Shown: positions 26,494 to 35,836 of the stretch, in pieces
Layout: every line of letters starts with the position of its first letter
How positions within the stretch are numbered: position 1 is the first letter of the stretch
From: Rhizobiaceae bacterium
Lineage (GTDB): Bacteria; Pseudomonadota; Alphaproteobacteria; Rhizobiales; Rhizobiaceae
Assembly (NCBI GenBank): GCA_014238155.1
Contig: JABABQ010000045.1
Location: forward strand, 1-64,000
Reading direction: 5' to 3'
Length of the DNA: 64,000 nucleotides
Position numbers and translations under genes: made by a program
The notes under the pieces: generated by a model
The model's input: only the letters and a program-made list of their open reading frames with translations
The model's database searches: none
What the model was told of the DNA's origin: nothing

Positions 26494-27522
26494 TTAGAAG
26501 TTGCTCTGGATACGGATACGGTAGTCAGTGACATCTCTGTCAAGTCCACCGACTATATCCTGCTCTTCGTGGTTGTAGTCGACACGTACAACCAGGTTAG
26601 GCTCAACGTTCCAATTGACACCCAGGGTGTAACCATCAACTTCCAAAAGCTCAGAATCCCAGTTATAGAAACCACCAACGATCTGGACGTTATCCATGAC
26701 TTTGTAGCTGGCACCAACACCCCAAGCTTGGGTGTCTCCGCCGGCACCGCCATACTGGGTGCTGTCTTCCTGGCTGTTGAAGTAAGCCTGGATCAAAAGA
26801 CCGTCGAGCGGTGCAACGTTACCGTATACGCCCCAAGCGCCTTCTTCAGCACTTGTGTCGTGTGAGTAAACAGCACCAATGTTGAACATGGAACCGGAAT
26901 AGTCTGCACGGATGTAACCGTCGACTGATTCATCAGAAACGGTCAGTGTTGGGATAGCACCGTTGTCCAATGAAATACCACCAACTACGGACAGGCCGTT
27001 AGCTGCATAGGTGTAATCAAAGTACATTACACGACCACCGCCGAAATAACGACCATCATGCATTGCACCTGGAAGACCGGTCAGCTCATGACGGCTGGTA
27101 CGGTAACCAGTGGAAAGACCACCGAGTTCGATATACGCATCAAGCGCACCCCAGTTGTCACGTGCATCGTCGTCATTGTCGCCGTCGCCTTCAAGACGAA
27201 TGTAAGTACGCAGTGTACCCCAATCGGTTTCTTCACGAGCGTCGAGGTTGACACGAGCGTGCCAGTAACCGTCGCCTTCTGTGCGGTCGTTGGCAGCCAG
27301 ATCATAGTCGAAATCTTGGTATTCGTACTGTACGCGAATTTCACCGCTGATTTTCAGGCATCTTTCGGTGCCTGGGATGTAGAAAAAGCCAGCGCCATAC
27401 ATGTCGCAAACTTTAACGTAATCAACGGGCTCTGGCTCAGCAACAACAGCATCAGCGGCGCGTGCGCCGGATACTGCGATCAGTGCAGCAGCAGAACCCA
27501 AAAGAAGAGTTTTGAGTTTCAT
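26494..27522 (-). CDS. Outer-membrane porin (Omp2b/Porin_2 type), copy 1
   Basis: This 342-residue porin would form a trimeric beta-barrel for small-solute diffusion. It has a signal peptide (MKLKTLLLGSAAALIAVSGA) and the family N-terminus with the paired cysteines VCDMYGAGFFYIPGTERCLK. Its alternating strands end in a C-terminal phenylalanine (RIRIQSNF), the BamA recognition signal. GGAG lies about 11 bases before the ATG. It is divergent from a paralogue at 28474-29502, with which it shares 92 identical bases near the 5' end. Confidence 0.93.
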   Translation of the reverse strand: MKLKTLLLGSAAALIAVSGARAADAVVAEPEPVDYVKVCDMYGAGFFYIPGTERCLKISGEIRVQYEYQDFDYDLAANDRTEGDGYWHARVNLDAREETDWGTLRTYIRLEGDGDNDDDARDNWGALDAYIELGGLSTGYRTSRHELTGLPGAMHDGRYFGGGRVMYFDYTYAANGLSVVGGISLDNGAIPTLTVSDESVDGYIRADYSGSMFNIGAVYSHDTSAEEGAWGVYGNVAPLDGLLIQAYFNSQEDSTQYGGAGGDTQAWGVGASYKVMDNVQIVGGFYNWDSELLEVDGYTLGVNWNVEPNLVVRVDYNHEEQDIVGGLDRDVTDYRIRIQSNF

Positions 27523-28473
27523 GATTTATAATCTCCAGTAGACAATCATTTGAGAAGGGCTAGGCCCCGTAAATGGGACAGATACTTTCGCACCCTTTCC
27601 CTGAGCCCAACCTACCCAAGCGGATTGGGAACGCAATCCTCAATGCATGTTTATGCCTTCGATCTGGTTGTTTCAAAGCTGGCTGTTGCACAAATAACAC
27701 GCAATTGGGGTCTGACCGGTATCAGAACTCTTAACAGGGCCTTAAAATCCGGGAATTTGCTGGGCGGCTCACCAGAATTTAACAGCATTTCGGCGATCCA
27801 TGCCATTAAAACGCAGAGAAACAAAGAGGTTTGACCAATCGGATTGATTCTTTGCTTTTCCGGCCCAGGCACGGGGGCAAATTAACAAATGCAAATGCAC
27901 GATACCCTCAACTGGCCAGGCCTGCTCGATCAATCGCGCTGTGTGGCATTTCTCATTCCCAAAACCATACACGTTTATCAAACTCAAACAGGAACATTTA
28001 TTGAGCTTTTTTCCAGGTAGCGACAAGCATACTTCCGCCCTACGTGTTGGAAGTATAAATAACTACATTCTATTGTTTTGAATTTTGGACGCGTATTTAG
28101 ACTTGATAATACAAATTCAACCGCTTCTCTGCAATATTGAACTGAATTATGGAATACTTATAAAAATTATCTCAATTATTTTTTTGTCTATATATTTTAT
28201 ATTGTAGTTTATTTATATTAATAATTTTGTGAATACTAATTATATTAAATTATTTTACTTTAAGCATAATTCTGCAGTGGACAAAAGGCTGCATAATGTG
28301 TCAATTTTACAACTGATACTTTCTAATATGCCTACATTTATTGACGTATCGTTTTTCTTATTGCCAGATAATATTTACCATGTATTTAGCAATCAGGGAA
28401 AGTTCTTCGGGTCTGGCCCACAATCAGAGGATGTCGCCGCGTCCTCATCAAAAATATCTACTGGAGATAAAAA
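27523..28473. other. Long divergent region between the two porins
   Basis: About 950 bases separate the two porin starts. The half nearer to the minus-strand porin is of ordinary composition; 28080-28330 is very AT-rich (runs such as TATATATTTTATATTG) and could bind nucleoid proteins or carry the strong promoter of the plus-strand porin. A TTAA-N7-TTAA match occurs at 27731-27745. Short open frames here look spurious, and no RNA gene was identified. Confidence 0.55.
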
Positions 28474-29502
28474 ATGAAATTGAAATCCCTTCTTATGGGC
28501 TCGGCTGCGGCGCTGATCACCGTATCGGTCGCTCAGGCGGCAGATGCTGTTGTGGCTGAACCAGAGCCCGTTGATTACGTTAAAGTTTGCGACATGTATG
28601 GCGCTGGCTTTTTCTACATCCCAGGCACCGAAAGATGCCTGAAAATCAGCGGCGAGTTCCGCATTCAATATGAAGCCACCACCACAGATGATGGTGTCGA
28701 CGAAACTTCTTCCGCATCGCCCTACTGGCACGCCCGCGTAAATTTCGACGCCCGTGAAGAAACCGACTGGGGTACACTGCGCACTTACATCCGTATGGAA
28801 AACCAGCATCAAGACTCCACTTCCGCAATCGATTCTGATAATGAAAACGCCGAATTCGATGTGGGGGTTCTCGACGCTTATATCGAACTGGGTGGATTCT
28901 CGATAGGACGCCGAACCAGCCGTGTGGAACTCACCGGTCTTCCCGGCTTGATGCACGATGGTTCCTATTTTGGCGGTGGTCGCACAATGTATATGGATTA
29001 TACATTTGCTGCCAACGGTCTGTCTGTCATGGGCGGTGTATCCATTGATAATGACAATATTCCCAGCAGCGATGAAGAAGAATCCATTGACGGCTACATC
29101 CGTGCTGACTACGCCGGATCGATGTTTAACATTGGTGCTTCTTATGGTCATGACACAAGCGCAGAAGAAGGTGCCTGGGGCATTTACGCCAACGTCACCC
29201 CTGTAGATGGCCTGTTGGTCCAAGGCTACTATAACAGCCAGGCAGACAGCACCCAGTTTGGCGGCGGCGGCGGCGATACTCAAAAATATGGTCTTGGTGC
29301 CAGCTTTAATGTTACCGATGAGGTGTTGATCGCAGCCGGTTATTTCCACAACGACGTCGATGGTGCCGAACTTGACGGTTATTCGCTCGGTCTCAACTGG
29401 AATCTTGCTTCCAACCTGATCGTGCGTCTCGGCTACAACTTTGAAGAATCTGATGCAAGTGAAGTCTCAGACTATCGTCTTCGTATCCAGAGCAACTTCT
29501 AG
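28474..29502 (+). CDS. Outer-membrane porin (Omp2b/Porin_2 type), copy 2
   Basis: This 342-residue porin is paralogous to copy 1, with the same signal peptide style, cysteine pair and terminal RIQSNF. The conserved barrel strands match (YWHARVNFDAREETDWGTLRTYIR), while the loops differ, for instance the longer acidic loop NQHQDSTSAIDSDNENAE. Loop differences suggest different pore or surface properties. TGGAG lies nine bases before the ATG. An intrinsic terminator follows at 29526-29560. Confidence 0.93.
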   Translation: MKLKSLLMGSAAALITVSVAQAADAVVAEPEPVDYVKVCDMYGAGFFYIPGTERCLKISGEFRIQYEATTTDDGVDETSSASPYWHARVNFDAREETDWGTLRTYIRMENQHQDSTSAIDSDNENAEFDVGVLDAYIELGGFSIGRRTSRVELTGLPGLMHDGSYFGGGRTMYMDYTFAANGLSVMGGVSIDNDNIPSSDEEESIDGYIRADYAGSMFNIGASYGHDTSAEEGAWGIYANVTPVDGLLVQGYYNSQADSTQFGGGGGDTQKYGLGASFNVTDEVLIAAGYFHNDVDGAELDGYSLGLNWNLASNLIVRLGYNFEESDASEVSDYRLRIQSNF

Positions 29503-29525
29503 GTTTCTCTACCAAATCTGAATTG

Positions 29526-29560
29526 AGAGCCCGGATGGAAACAGCCGGGCTCTTTTTTTT
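29526..29560 (+). terminator. Intrinsic terminator of the plus-strand porin
   Basis: AGAGCCCGG and CCGGGCTCT form the stem, with further pairing of TG/CA at the top, followed by eight T residues. Confidence 0.9.
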
Positions 29561-29715
29561 GCGCTTGAATGCCGCTGCCAACCATTAGCTCCGCTGAACG
29601 CCCCTCCGCCTCAATAAGCTGTATGATCCGACATCCTGTTTGACCCCAACGTTTCGTGGTCGTAGCCTTTCTTCAGATCACAAGCAAAGCCAGAATCTGG
29701 CACATGGAGGCCTGC

Positions 29716-31458
29716 ATGACCCGTATCAAATATCTATTCTCATCAACCATTTTGGTGACAGCGCTGGCGACCGGCACGCTGGGAACCGCCGGTGCAAACG
29801 ATCTGGTACGCATTGCCACCATGCCAGCGGGAGCCGAAGTTACCGGATTGAGCACCAATGCCGCCGGTGAACTGTTTCTCAACGCCCAGCATCCGGGTGG
29901 CAAGAACGTTCTGAAAGGCGACGCGCCTGCAGCACTTGTCGGCTATGTTCATGGTTTTGATGCTGGTTCCGTCACCGGTTCCGGCATGAAGCTGCCCGAT
30001 GAAGCCAAACACCATCAGATGAATGTCACAGGTGGATCCTATGTCACGCTTGCAAAGGCAGGCCAAAAAATGGGCAGCGGCGAGGCATTTGGCGGGGTCT
30101 ATAATACAGCAGGCGAACTGATGTTTGTGTCCAACACGCCGGATTTCAACGGCTTCGTCCCGATAAATGAGAACCAGGCCTATCTTTATACGGCCTGGGA
30201 AGGTGGTGGCCGTGAGGGCGCGAGTGCAGTCAGTCGCCTCTCCCTCAAACGGGAAAATCCTTCCGACAAATGGTCTGCTGATCTTGCAACGTCAAAAAAT
30301 GTAAACCTTGAATCGGTTGCTGGCGGTGCTGTGCTCTGTTCGGGCATTGTTACTCCCTGGGGTACGCCGCTGTTGGCTGAAGAGTATTTTTTCTACAATA
30401 CCGCCACATGGAATCATCCTGACAACCATGATGAAGACGAAAAAGCCGGGTTTCGCGGCGGCAACGACATCAATTATATCAAGCCCAAAAGCATGAACCG
30501 CTACATGGGCAAAATGACCAATCCCTATCGCTATGGCTATATGATTGAGATTACCAATCCAACCAGCGCTGATGGCGAAAAGCCGGTCAAGCATTTTGCG
30601 ACGGGTCGATTGAGCCATGAAACTGCCGCTGTCATGCCGGACAACAAGACACTCTATATGACCGACGACGATTCCGCCGTTTACAGCGACAAGAAATACA
30701 ATACCGCGTCGGGTGGCGTGTTCTTCAAATTCGTCGCCGATACTGCGGGCGACCTCAGCGCCGGCACATTATTTGCCGCCAAACTTGTCCAGGACGCCAG
30801 TCCCAAACCAGACGAGGCCGGGTTCGATGTGTCCTGGATCGAACTGGGGCACGGCAATAATGCCGAGATTGGAGGCTGGATTGCCGAATATGATGGCGTC
30901 ACGATTGCCGACTATAAAGAAGGCGGCACCAACTACATATCTGACGATGAAATCAGCGCCTGGGCTGAGACCAAATCCGGCAAAGACCTCAACGGGGATG
31001 GTGCAATTGCCAAGGCAAAAGACAGCCGCGCCCCGTTTCTGGAATCCCGCCGGACTGCTGCTGCAATGGGCGCCACCAATGAATGGGACAAGCTGGAAGG
31101 TGTGACTTCGCACGCAAACACTGTCTACATTTCCGCATCAGCGCTGGCCTTCACCATGGACAAAAGCTGGGGTCACAAACATTGGTCAACGGGTGTAATT
31201 GACAAGGACAAGAAGGGCGACATCGCCTTGAACGCCGAAGGATGTGGTGGCACTTATGTGGCGAAAACGGGAGACGATTTCAACATCACCCGCATAGAGC
31301 CCCATGTGATGGGCAAGACCACGGCCGATGGACGCTGCGACGATAATCTGCCAGCCAATCCCGACAATATTCTGGTCCTCAATGACGGAACCCTGCTGAT
31401 CGGTGAAGATGCCGGTCCAAAACGTCACGTGCTGGATATGCTCTGGATGGTTCGCTGA
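29716..31458 (+). CDS. DUF839 family secreted phosphatase-like protein (PhoX-like)
   Basis: This 580-residue protein has an N-terminal signal peptide (KYLFSSTILVTALATGTLG, cleavage near AGA) and the DUF839 beta-propeller-like fold that includes the PhoX alkaline phosphatases. Recognisable blocks are LCSGIVTPWGTPLLAEEYFF, GRLSHETAAVMPDNKTLYMTDDD and RRTAAAMGATNEWDKLEGV. An EF-hand-like DLNGDGAI stretch could bind calcium. The signal looks Sec-type rather than the twin-arginine type of classical PhoX, so activity as a phosphatase is an inference. The start at ATG 29716 follows GGAGG at five bases. Confidence 0.8.
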   Translation: MTRIKYLFSSTILVTALATGTLGTAGANDLVRIATMPAGAEVTGLSTNAAGELFLNAQHPGGKNVLKGDAPAALVGYVHGFDAGSVTGSGMKLPDEAKHHQMNVTGGSYVTLAKAGQKMGSGEAFGGVYNTAGELMFVSNTPDFNGFVPINENQAYLYTAWEGGGREGASAVSRLSLKRENPSDKWSADLATSKNVNLESVAGGAVLCSGIVTPWGTPLLAEEYFFYNTATWNHPDNHDEDEKAGFRGGNDINYIKPKSMNRYMGKMTNPYRYGYMIEITNPTSADGEKPVKHFATGRLSHETAAVMPDNKTLYMTDDDSAVYSDKKYNTASGGVFFKFVADTAGDLSAGTLFAAKLVQDASPKPDEAGFDVSWIELGHGNNAEIGGWIAEYDGVTIADYKEGGTNYISDDEISAWAETKSGKDLNGDGAIAKAKDSRAPFLESRRTAAAMGATNEWDKLEGVTSHANTVYISASALAFTMDKSWGHKHWSTGVIDKDKKGDIALNAEGCGGTYVAKTGDDFNITRIEPHVMGKTTADGRCDDNLPANPDNILVLNDGTLLIGEDAGPKRHVLDMLWMVR

Positions 31459-31562
31459 GCGGCTCAGCCCATAAAATGAGCGATGTGAACCCCTGGTTTC
31501 CATCGCTCGACAGACCATAGAACCGGTTTAGACACTCTGCCTCAGCCACACAGGAGAAATTC

Positions 31563-31958
31563 ATGACGCTTCCAACATTTCATATGGTTGACGCGGCGCC
31601 CCAGCCGGTTGCGACGTTTTCACATGCGGCAGAGGTCGATGGCTGGATATTCTTAACCGGCCAGATGCCGACATGGCCGGGTGATCCCGACAGGCCGCTG
31701 CCGCAGGGCGTCGAGGCGCAAACCCGGCGGGTAATGGACAATTTGATAATCGTCCTGGAAGGCTTGGGAATGGGTTTGCAGCACGCGGCTCAAATAAGGA
31801 TCTACCTGACCGAGTTCGAACGGGACTATGCGGCAATGAATCAGACTTATCAGGCCTATTTCGAACCCGGCAAACTGCCTGCCCGAACATGTATCGGCGT
31901 GACAGCACTTGCCGTTGGTGCACTGGTGGAAATTGACCTCGTGGCAAAACGTTCGTGA
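31563..31958 (+). CDS. RidA family protein
   Basis: This 131-residue protein belongs to the YjgF/YER057c/RidA family, whose best-known members hydrolyse reactive enamine/imine intermediates from amino-acid metabolism. The conserved blocks are IFLTGQMP near residue 29, the helix VMDNLIIVLEGLG and RTCIGVTALAVGALVEID near the C-terminus. The arginine near residue 107 and the glutamate in VEID are in the usual catalytic positions. AGGAG lies six bases before the ATG. An intrinsic terminator follows. Confidence 0.88.
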   Translation: MTLPTFHMVDAAPQPVATFSHAAEVDGWIFLTGQMPTWPGDPDRPLPQGVEAQTRRVMDNLIIVLEGLGMGLQHAAQIRIYLTEFERDYAAMNQTYQAYFEPGKLPARTCIGVTALAVGALVEIDLVAKRS

Positions 31959-31995
31959 TTCGGAACCGCTCCAATAAATGGTCCAGTTGCGACAG

Positions 31996-32030
31996 AAAAC
32001 GGCGCTAAATGGGTCAATAGCGCCGTTTTT
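31996..32030 (+). terminator. Intrinsic terminator after the RidA gene
   Basis: AAAACGGCGCTA and TAGCGCCGTTTTT form a 12-bp stem with a 10-base loop and a T-tail. It is nearly symmetrical and so may act on both strands. Confidence 0.88.
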
Positions 32031-32194
32031 ACCGACATTTCCTGTGGTTGGTTGGAATCTAAACGATTTGAAAACGCTCAAATGATGATACCATATTTCA
32101 TGCATAGGGTCGGTGGGTCGATTCAAGCAGCTATACTGAATGCGATTTCCGAATAATCGGGGGTCCGTTCGAGCGTTGGGGTCGGGGGCTGGCG

Positions 32195-32938
32195 TTGAAT
32201 AACAAGGGCAACATTGTATTTTTGCATGCGGGCGAGATTGATTTCGCGCAATTAATTGCGGATGCCAAGACGGAATTCGAATTATTTGGTGTGTGTGACC
32301 GGATCTGCACCGTCTTCGGACTGCCGTTTTTCAACATCTTGAAAGTTCCCAGCGAAAACGACCAGAAGCTTGCCTCTTTGGGGCTGGTGTCCAACTGGCC
32401 GGCATTTTTGATTTCCGAATATGACGAAAACAACCTGCTCGAACATTCCCCTGCCATGGCTCATCTGCGCAGATCAACTGAGCCGATAATAATGACCATG
32501 GAACGGATCAACAAAGCGCGCCGCGACGGCAAGGAGAAAATTGTCGCTGATCTGTTTGCAAAATACGGAATTCGCACAAGCGCATTGTTCAGCGTTCATC
32601 TGCCCAACGGAGAGATCGGTGGGGTCACATTTGCCGGTGAGGGACCAGAACCTGACCAAACCAAAATGGTGGAACTTCACTATTTGTCGAACTTGCTGTT
32701 TTCGAAAATTCATGCCCTGCGTGACGAATCCGACGTTAAAGACTTTGGTCTGAAACCCCGCGAAATCGACTGCCTGCAATGGACGTCTCAGGGCAAAACG
32801 AGTGACGCAATCGCAACCATCCTGGGTCTGTCCCAGCACACCGTAAATCACTATCTGACAAATGCGGCACGCAAGCTCGACACCAGCAACCGAACCCATG
32901 CCGTCAGCAAAGCCTTGCGATTAAGAATTATCTCCTAA
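32195..32938 (+). CDS. LuxR-family regulator with divergent autoinducer pocket
   Basis: This 247-residue protein has an N-terminal autoinducer-binding-like domain (about 15-165) and a C-terminal LuxR HTH (about 185-245, LKPREIDCLQWTSQGKTSDA, then GLSQHTVNHYLTNAARKL). The HTH keeps the conserved E, L and G. In the ligand domain the NYP-x2-W-x3-Y-x8-D pattern reads NWP-AF-L-ISE-Y...S. The canonical tryptophan and aspartate are thus replaced, while the tyrosine remains. No luxI is nearby, so it is a solo. It probably does not bind ordinary acyl-homoserine lactones. The TTG start at 32195 is tentative. Confidence 0.82.
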   Translation: MNNKGNIVFLHAGEIDFAQLIADAKTEFELFGVCDRICTVFGLPFFNILKVPSENDQKLASLGLVSNWPAFLISEYDENNLLEHSPAMAHLRRSTEPIIMTMERINKARRDGKEKIVADLFAKYGIRTSALFSVHLPNGEIGGVTFAGEGPEPDQTKMVELHYLSNLLFSKIHALRDESDVKDFGLKPREIDCLQWTSQGKTSDAIATILGLSQHTVNHYLTNAARKLDTSNRTHAVSKALRLRIIS

Positions 32939-32965
32939 CCCTCATACTCCGCACGAGTTTTCGAA

Positions 32966-33415
32966 ATGCATCTTCAATTTGATACCAATCCCAGAGAACA
33001 CAGCCCGCTCGACCCTGATTCAATGGAACTCTCGTCAGCTGAAGTGCTCGATGCGATCTCACGTTTCGATGCGATCGGTCTTTGGCGTGCAAACCTGACC
33101 ACCGGATTGGTCTACTGGTCTGATGTTGTCTACGAAATTTATGGCCTGGAACCCCAAAACGGGGCAGTGAACGTATCCGCCGCAATTGAAGCCTATCATC
33201 CCGACGACCGGGAGGTTGTTTCACGCTGCATGGAAGAAACGGCAAACCACAAGAAGGGATACAGATTCGTTCTGCGGTTGAAGCAACCGGACGGAAAATA
33301 TGCCTGGGTCAAATCCGTCGGTCTGTATCGCAAACTTGACGACGGAACCGAAGAGATATTTGGATATATCGAGAAGTTTTCAGCTGTCGCCCGCTCGGTA
33401 ACGGTCCTGATATAG
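32966..33415 (+). CDS. Single PAS-domain protein
   Basis: This 149-residue protein is one PAS fold (about 32-140) with the PAS_3-type pattern GLWRANLTTGLVYWSDVVYE, then YHPDDREVVSRCMEE and the C-terminal KYAWVKSVGLYRK strand. There is no kinase, cyclase or HTH output domain, so it must act through a partner. It starts 27 bases after the LuxR solo stop and is probably co-transcribed with it, which makes the LuxR protein the obvious partner candidate. Confidence 0.78.
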   Translation: MHLQFDTNPREHSPLDPDSMELSSAEVLDAISRFDAIGLWRANLTTGLVYWSDVVYEIYGLEPQNGAVNVSAAIEAYHPDDREVVSRCMEETANHKKGYRFVLRLKQPDGKYAWVKSVGLYRKLDDGTEEIFGYIEKFSAVARSVTVLI

Positions 33416-33425
33416 GAGACGCTGC

Positions 33426-33749
33426 TCAGGCCAATTGCAACAGCTTGTCGCAGACGGTGCGGCGCAATTCGGTGCTGCTGTCTTCGCGCAACACGAACCG
33501 GTCGACCAGGAAACGTAAAAGCGGCGCGCGCTGTTGAGACGCATTGGTGTCATATTCCAGCATTGCCTTGACCAGGTGATCAACCTGATCACCGCAGGCT
33601 GCAATGTCGTGTTCACAGTCCTGTTCGATGGCCAGTCTCAGGCGCATGTCAGCGACTTTGAAAGCGGTGATAAGTTCCTGCGCCGACGCCAATGTCACAT
33701 TAATAACATCAAACTCATTTTCGACTGATCTGCTGACTATCTTCATCAT
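33426..33749 (-). CDS. Small helical protein of unknown function
   Basis: This 107-residue, mostly helical protein (NEFDVINVTLASAQELITAF, DQVDHLVKAMLEYD, LLRFLVDRFVLRED) has no domain I recognise. It is convergent with the PAS gene, 10 bases away. The start is taken at the first ATG (33749); a TTG at 33797 would extend it by 16 residues. Neither has a clear ribosome-binding site. The hydrophobic spacing suggests a coiled-coil or four-helix bundle. Confidence 0.45.
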   Translation of the reverse strand: MMKIVSRSVENEFDVINVTLASAQELITAFKVADMRLRLAIEQDCEHDIAACGDQVDHLVKAMLEYDTNASQQRAPLLRFLVDRFVLREDSSTELRRTVCDKLLQLA

Positions 33750-34036
33750 GGTGGTCAATTCGCGAATCACGGTTATCAACACGTCGATAATCCACAATTA
33801 TTGACAATTTCATACCTTGCTGACGCAGCCTTTTTATTTCATCGCGATGGCCAGGGAAGATTTCCGGGTACGTCAACGGCATCAAGTTTTTAACATTAAA
33901 TCAGAAACTTGCCGAGCATGTCTTCAAATTTGATTTTGGGGGTCTATATCTGGTGAAACCCTAACTGGCTGTTTTTGGGACTTTTATTCTCGAATATCCA
34001 GAGTTGCCAGACTGAATTTGAATTCTCCCGTCCCTC

Positions 34037-35626
34037 CTATGCAAACCTGTTTGCCCTGGGGCTTTCATCCATCTGAGCGACCAAATGGTCCACCAATCGC
34101 TCCATCAGACCGGATTTCACGTTTTCGTGATCTTCGCTGAACCATAGGTTTTTAACCTGTTTCGGGTCGCTCCGAAGGTCATACAGCTCACCCCAATCCT
34201 CACCCTTGTAGACCGTCAGACGCCAATTCTTCGTTTTTAAACTGCGAACCCGCGCAGGACGTGAGAGCCCCATTCGAGGGCCGCTGTCATTGTGTTCGAC
34301 CAACAAGTCTTCACGAACCGCCAGTCCCTCCTCCATCGTTGGCAACAAACTATGGCCCTGCATCCCGAAAAAGGGGGCCAGGTCCGCGCGGTCCAGAATG
34401 GTCGGAGCAATGTCCACCGTCGAAGCGAGCGCGTCGCTGCGCCCATGCTTCCTTGTTGCGGGATCGGACCAGATAAACGGAACTTTGACGATGGATTCGC
34501 GTTGCCAGGCGCCCTTCAGCAAAAGGTCACTGTCGCCCAGATAATCACCGTGGTCGCTATTAAAGCAAATAACGGTGTTGTCGTAATGACCGCTCTGTTT
34601 GAGACTATCTATTATCGTGCCGATTGCATCATCCACCATTGTGATCATGCCCGCTGTCAGCGCCATGGTTTCCCGGATTGCCTGTTCGGTGTCCATGAAA
34701 CCAACCTGTTTCACCTGCGGCAATTCTCCACGCTGGAACATCTCATGCTGATGCTGCAGTGGCGGTGGGGGATCGAGGTGGTCGGTATAGCGGATATCCA
34801 GATCAAACTGGTCCGGTTGATACATATCCCAATATTTTCCCGGTGGGTTAAACGGATGATGGGGATCCGGAAATGAGACAAAGGTAAAAAATGGTTGCTC
34901 TGATCCGGTCCGCGACGCCAGATAATCCACAGCCCGGTCGCGGATAAATGTGGTTGGATACAGATCTTCGGGAACCGGAGTGCGATAGGCCTGTTCTGCT
35001 GAATAATTGTGTTTCAACTCATTCGACGGGTCGTGATACCAGCTCCGGTCCTTTCCGGTTCGAATGGCATTTTTGCGAAACCATTGTTGATAGTGACCGC
35101 CGGCCTGATCTCCATGTGAGGTGACCATGTCGACATGCTGATAGCCGTAATAGTCGTCCCCAAATTCCGCCCGCTCTTCCTGCTCGTAGCGATCCGGCTC
35201 CTCCATGCCATAATCCTGGTTGTCTGATTTCCAGGCTTCCTTGATCGCCCCGGCCTTAAAGGATTCCTGCTGGACAGGCGCCAGGCCGGTGAATGGTTGC
35301 AAATGGCTTTTGCCGATTGCCGCCGTCGCGTACCCCCCTGCCCGCAAAACATCGACAAAGGTGTTGGCCCGACGGGGAAACACACAGCCATTATAACGCA
35401 ATCCATGCACAGATGGGTACCGCCCGGTCAGCAGACTTGCGCGGTTGGGCATGCAAACCGGCATTGCGACATTGAAGTCAGAAAACCGAACCCCCTGGGC
35501 AGCGATTGAATCAATGTTGGGTGTTTTGACCACCGGGTGGCCTGCACATCCCAGCCAGTCTGCCCGCTGCTGATCTGTGATGATAAACAAAAAACTGGGT
35601 GACTTTTCCATGGCCGTGCTCTGCAT
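34037..35626 (-). CDS. Type I sulfatase
   Basis: This 529-residue enzyme hydrolyses sulfate esters. The formylglycine motif C-x-P-x-R-x4-TG is intact as CMPNRASLLTG (about residues 58-68), and metal ligands appear in ITDQQRADWLG and CFNSDHGDYLGD. No signal peptide is visible, so it is likely cytoplasmic; the cognate formylglycine enzyme is not in the window. The start is either 35626 or the ATG five codons later. It is divergent from an SDR gene, which suggests a shared substrate such as a sulfated alcohol or steroid. Confidence 0.88.
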   Translation of the reverse strand: MQSTAMEKSPSFLFIITDQQRADWLGCAGHPVVKTPNIDSIAAQGVRFSDFNVAMPVCMPNRASLLTGRYPSVHGLRYNGCVFPRRANTFVDVLRAGGYATAAIGKSHLQPFTGLAPVQQESFKAGAIKEAWKSDNQDYGMEEPDRYEQEERAEFGDDYYGYQHVDMVTSHGDQAGGHYQQWFRKNAIRTGKDRSWYHDPSNELKHNYSAEQAYRTPVPEDLYPTTFIRDRAVDYLASRTGSEQPFFTFVSFPDPHHPFNPPGKYWDMYQPDQFDLDIRYTDHLDPPPPLQHQHEMFQRGELPQVKQVGFMDTEQAIRETMALTAGMITMVDDAIGTIIDSLKQSGHYDNTVICFNSDHGDYLGDSDLLLKGAWQRESIVKVPFIWSDPATRKHGRSDALASTVDIAPTILDRADLAPFFGMQGHSLLPTMEEGLAVREDLLVEHNDSGPRMGLSRPARVRSLKTKNWRLTVYKGEDWGELYDLRSDPKQVKNLWFSEDHENVKSGLMERLVDHLVAQMDESPRANRFA

Positions 35627-35836
35627 TCTTGAACCGGTGCAAGTTGCCGGTCTATCTTGAACAAAGCAATATGTTTTAGGGTCAGAATTCACCAGATTAA
35701 TGAGTCCTGACCCCAATGCCTGACGTCGCTGAAACGGCAAGACTTGCTGGCGGCAACTGCTAAAACGGCCATTTTAATCTAGGAATCACAAACCCCGATT
35801 GTCGTTGTGGCAATGATCACCAACAAGGAGCATTTA

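Noticed and set aside
27550-27834. 94-codon plus-strand frame in the inter-porin region
   Set aside because: No ribosome-binding site, poor coding composition and no recognisable product.
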